DNA of 8,429 nucleotides from Gammaproteobacteria bacterium (GTDB taxonomy: Bacteria > Pseudomonadota > Gammaproteobacteria > JAABTG01). The notes beneath the pieces are model-generated. The model did no database searches. It was given only the letters and a program-made list of their open reading frames with translations, and was not told where the DNA came from. How positions within the stretch are numbered: the stretch's first letter is position 1; each line of letters starts with the position of its first letter. Positions 6,552 through 8,429 of the stretch are shown piece after piece. The translations under genes were made by a program, and so were the position numbers. The stretch lies in assembly GCA_030066245.1 (NCBI GenBank), contig JASJBY010000157.1:1-8429 (forward strand), given 5' to 3'.

Positions 6552-6957
6552 TTGAGGGGCAGAGCCAGGCCAGAATGCGGATCGGAGCGACACGGGCGTT
6601 GGGCGTCCATAGCAAACAGCCAGATTCGATATCAGGCCTGGCGGTAAGTTCTCCGCCCGCCCGCAGTCGGCTGTAGGCGATCAGCCGAATCCTCTGACCT
6701 ACTCGACGTACTTGCGTGCCACCACACCAGTGCTCTGTCAGCGTTTCCTGGGCGGAAGCTCTGCGTAGTCAGGCAGAGAGCTTGCCGGTAAGCCATGCAA
6801 AATCACTCGGCGAGACAAACAGGTTGGCGGCAAACGCGTTTCCGGTGAATTTCCGGCATCGCGAGCAATGGCAATACTGGAAGACGCCAAGGTTGCCGGA
6901 TATCGCATAGGTGACCCGTCTGCAAAGGCAGCTCCCGGTGACTACACCCTCGGACAT
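6529..6957 (-). pseudogene. GFA/CENP-V family zinc protein, interrupted by one in-frame TGA
   Basis: The ATG at 6957 has a strong GGAGGT site (6965-6970) 7 bases upstream. The first 62 codons are clearly of the GFA family (named for glutathione-dependent formaldehyde-activating enzyme): GSCLCRRVTYAISG, then YCHCSRCRKFTGNAFAANLFV and FAWLTG, giving the CxC and CxxC zinc ligands. A TGA at 6769-6771 then ends the frame, about half the usual length and before the second zinc cysteine region. The same frame stays open for 79 more codons, to a stop at 6529-6531. That stretch holds weak family-like signs in the right order (a CGGTQVRRV segment, AGGEL, RPDIE), and the total of about 142 codons is normal for the family. 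A single CGA-to-TGA change would explain this. The intact start region suggests recent inactivation or a base error. A functional 62-residue short form is less likely. Confidence is high for the N-terminal part, moderate for the tail. Confidence 0.6.
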
Positions 6958-6964
6958 GGTTGTG

Positions 6965-6970
6965 ACCTCC
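6965..6970 (-). promoter_or_regulatory. Ribosome binding site of the GFA-type pseudogene
   Basis: GGAGGT on the minus strand with a 7-base spacer to the ATG at 6957; still consensus although the gene is interrupted. Confidence 0.7.
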
Positions 6971-7189
6971 GTTGCCAGGTTGCTGAAAGATGAGAAAAGT
7001 GCCCTGCCTGCGGGTTCTCACGGTGCATGCCGTTTCCAGCCGTGTCCCCCGACCGTGGTACCCGCGTCATGCCAGGGCGAGATGCCTGCTATTTTCGGGG
7101 ACCCAGCCCCGGGCCGTCCGGCCGGTCCCGGACCACCTCTTCCGAAGCAGGTCTTCGCGGTATCCTTTAAGGTAATGGTCTCGAGCAAT
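6971..7189. other. Divergent intergenic region, nothing firm
   Basis: This separates the leftward GFA-type gene from the rightward small gene and must hold promoters for both, but no convincing -35/-10 pair stands out. The part around 7095-7135 is GC-rich and can fold (GGGG/CCCC and repeated CCGG blocks) without a following T-run. TATCCT near 7161-7166 is a weak candidate -10 for the small gene. Confidence 0.3.
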
Positions 7190-7200
7190 GGAGCATGTTG

Positions 7201-7389
7201 ATGGACCCGTTCCTGGTAGACATGGCGAAGCGCCTGGAATCTCTGGACGACCGTAAGGAAATCACAGAGGCGATGGACCAGATCGAGTATCTCTATGAGG
7301 CACTCGACCCGCACCAGCAGGACCTGGCCAGCGAACTCATGGCCAGGCTGCAGCGTCGCTTGCGAGCGTTGCGGTCGGGCCAATCCTAG
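7201..7389 (+). CDS. Small helical protein of unknown function
   Basis: 62 residues, not recognised as a named family. It looks almost wholly alpha-helical: an acidic, heptad-like first two thirds (MAKRLESLDDRKEITEAMDQ and EYLYEALDPHQQDL) and a basic end (ARLQRRLRALRSG). The residue use and helical periodicity look like a real soluble protein rather than a chance frame. GGAG at 7190-7193 is 7 bases before the ATG at 7201, so that start is preferred over the ATG at 7195, which is too close. There is no signal peptide or membrane segment. The gene stands alone, 153 bp before the TatT gene on the same strand. A dimer or a small adaptor is possible but only inferred. Confidence 0.7.
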   Translation: MDPFLVDMAKRLESLDDRKEITEAMDQIEYLYEALDPHQQDLASELMARLQRRLRALRSGQS

Positions 7390-7418
7390 TCCGTGTCCGC
7401 GCCCGCCTTGGTCAGTCT

Positions 7419-7447
7419 CCGGCGCTTGCCGGCCTCTCGGGGAGGCC
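7419..7447 (+). terminator. Two abutting GC hairpins after the small gene; weak terminator candidate
   Basis: CCGGC-GCTT-GCCGG (7419-7432) is followed at once by GGCCTC-TCGGG-GAGGCC (7431-7447). The two stems share G7431-G7432, so they compete at the junction. No T-run follows, so intrinsic termination is doubtful. They lie about 30 bases after the small gene's stop. Confidence 0.3.
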
Positions 7448-7486
7448 TGCAGGTGGCTTGCAGGTCGCAGCACGCGCCTTTCTCCC

Positions 7487-7515
7487 TTGTCCATGCTGGA
7501 AAAAGCGGCTAGTTT
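7487..7515 (+). promoter_or_regulatory. Possible promoter for the TatT-type gene
   Basis: TTGTCC (7487-7492), a 17-base spacer and TAGTTT (7510-7515). The spacing is ideal but the -10 is poor. It is the best candidate in the gap before the gene. Confidence 0.25.
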
Positions 7516-7542
7516 ATCGACCGGACATATCGGGATCGGTTA

Positions 7543-8397
7543 TTGCGCCCCATTAACTTCCTTCGAACGCTTCTGCCTGTGCTCGGCGGCCTCATGCTGG
7601 CGGCCTGCACGTCTATGGCGACCCGCGGTCTGGCGGAGAATCTGGGGGAGGCCATTCTCAACCAGGATGACCCGGCAACCGTCAAACAGGGCGCGCCTGC
7701 CTACCTGCTGATTTTGGACGGCTTCATCGAAGACAGTCCAAACGATCCAGTGTTGCTGATGGCGGGGGCAAAGCTATACGGGGCTTACGCCGCCGTCTTC
7801 GTTGAGGACCCGGAACGGGCGAAGCGCATGACCGCCAGAGCGCGGGACTACGCCCGCCGCGCCCTGTGCCTCCGACAATCGCGATTCTGCGAGGTGGAAG
7901 GCAAGGCTTTCGACGAGTTTGCTCCCGTACTCCAGGCGATGGCGCCGGGCGATCTTGCGGCGCTCTACACCTACGCGGTCGCGTGGGCAGGATGGGTGCA
8001 GGCAAGACAGGAGGACTGGCTCGCCATCGCTGACCTGCCCAAGATCGAGGCCATGCTGGACCGGGTCGTCGCGCTTGACGAGTCCTACGAGCAGGGCCAG
8101 GCACACTTGTACCTGGGCATTCTGAGGACCCGCCTTCCGCCCTCGATGGGAGGCAAGCCTGAACAGGGTCGCCAGCACTTCGAACGCGCCTGGGAGCTGT
8201 CCGACGGCAGAAATCTGCTGGTCAAGGTCGAGCTCGCCCGGCGCTATGCCCGCCTCGTATTCGACAGAGAGCTGCACGACCGCCTGTTGCGGGAAGTGCT
8301 GGAGGCCGACCCCCGGGAGCCGAATCTGACGCTCAGCAATACACTCGCTCAGGCGGACGCCCGTCAACTATTGGCCAGCTCGGACGATTACTTCTGA
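7543..8397 (+). CDS. TatT-type lipoprotein, TRAP transporter T component
   Basis: 284 residues. A lipoprotein signal (basic R8, hydrophobic LLPVLGGLMLAAC) gives a lipobox LAAC with C22 as the lipidated residue; T23-S24 follow, with no Asp at +2, so outer-membrane sorting on the periplasmic side is expected. The mature part is helical and repeat-like (for example APAYLLILDGFIEDSPNDP, AKLYGAYAAVF and GQAHLYLGILRTRLPP), matching the TPR-like TatT family (TRAP-T, Tp0956-like), which partners periplasmic TRAP binding proteins. The start is TTG at 7543: an in-frame stop lies at 7510-7512, no ATG or GTG lies between, and the signal peptide needs this residue. GGGAT at 7532-7536 is a modest ribosome site. 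The next ATG, 24 bases after the stop, probably begins a TRAP binding protein. It may present or ferry a hydrophobic ligand; the substrate is unknown. Confidence 0.88.
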   Translation: MRPINFLRTLLPVLGGLMLAACTSMATRGLAENLGEAILNQDDPATVKQGAPAYLLILDGFIEDSPNDPVLLMAGAKLYGAYAAVFVEDPERAKRMTARARDYARRALCLRQSRFCEVEGKAFDEFAPVLQAMAPGDLAALYTYAVAWAGWVQARQEDWLAIADLPKIEAMLDRVVALDESYEQGQAHLYLGILRTRLPPSMGGKPEQGRQHFERAWELSDGRNLLVKVELARRYARLVFDRELHDRLLREVLEADPREPNLTLSNTLAQADARQLLASSDDYF

Positions 8398-8421
8398 TTG
8401 GTCTACGTGAGAGGTACTCGC

Positions 8422-8429
8422 ATGCCGCA
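8422..8429 (+). CDS. Start of the next gene, 3' truncated; probably TRAP substrate-binding protein
   Basis: Only ATG CCG and two further bases are in the window. GAGGT (8411-8415) with a 6-base spacer supports a true start, 24 bases after the TatT stop, so both genes are probably one operon. TatT genes commonly sit beside the DctP-type binding protein and TRAP permease genes; the identity here rests on that context alone. Confidence 0.45.

Noticed and set aside
6598..6604. GTTGGGC resembling an integron attC core (GTTRRRY)
   Set aside because: No matching inverse core or paired inner boxes at attC spacing, and no integrase or cassette array; a chance 7-base match.
6769..6771. TGA as a selenocysteine codon in the GFA-type gene
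   Set aside because: No suitable SECIS-like hairpin was seen just after it, and the position does not correspond to a catalytic or metal-binding cysteine of the family.
7095..7135. GC-rich foldable stretch as terminator or origin-like element
   Set aside because: Its stems are short and mismatched, with no T-run and no repeat pattern; expected in GC-rich spacer DNA.
1..8429. CRISPR arrays, tRNA/rRNA genes, transposases or phage genes
   Set aside because: No regularly spaced repeats, cloverleaf-like sequence, insertion-sequence ends or mobile-element proteins were seen on either strand.

Overview
The window is GC-rich, densely coded bacterial DNA. Codon use, the hybrid kinase layout, the rhombosortase-type rhomboid and the TRAP-associated TatT lipoprotein point to a proteobacterium, most likely an aquatic or halophilic gammaproteobacterium. 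That placement is inferred from gene content; there is no marker gene here.

Layout: (1) 1-1580 (+) is the C-terminal end of a hybrid sensor histidine kinase (end of the ATPase domain, two receivers, an HPt domain). (2) Convergent to it, 1698-2441 (-) encodes a short-chain dehydrogenase/reductase, and upstream of that on the same strand 2603-3217 (-) encodes a TetR-family repressor. (3) 3218-3455 is an AT-richer divergent control region with four copies of a 13-bp operator-like palindrome, TRAAC-N3-GTTYA. Two of them coincide with predicted promoter elements facing both ways. (4) 3456-5519 (+) encodes an exported VIT/VWA-domain protein with a complete MIDAS site and a C-terminal Gly-rich/transmembrane/Arg tail. 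One base after its stop, 5521-6141 (+) encodes a rhomboid protease of the rhombosortase type. (5) 6090-6551 (-) is an SRPBCC-fold protein whose 3' end overlaps the rhombosortase tail to tail. Upstream of it lies a GFA/CENP-V-type zinc protein gene broken by one TGA (6529-6957, -). (6) 7201-7389 (+) is a small helical protein of unknown function. (7) 7543-8397 (+) is a TatT-type lipoprotein (TRAP transporter T component), followed at 8422 by the first codons of another gene with a good ribosome binding site, probably a TRAP substrate-binding protein.

The most interesting part is 3217-6141. The reading is that a TetR repressor sits next to an array of its probable operators and controls a two-gene operon: a surface-directed VIT/VWA protein and its own rhomboid-type sorting protease. 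VIT/VWA proteins of this kind are better known beside a dedicated sortase (the 'marine proteobacterial sortase target' type). Here the LPxTG motif and the sortase are absent, and a GlyGly-CTERM-like tail and a rhombosortase take their place. The parts belong to known families. The dedicated, multi-operator, TetR-controlled VIT/VWA-rhombosortase pairing is what deserves a second look.
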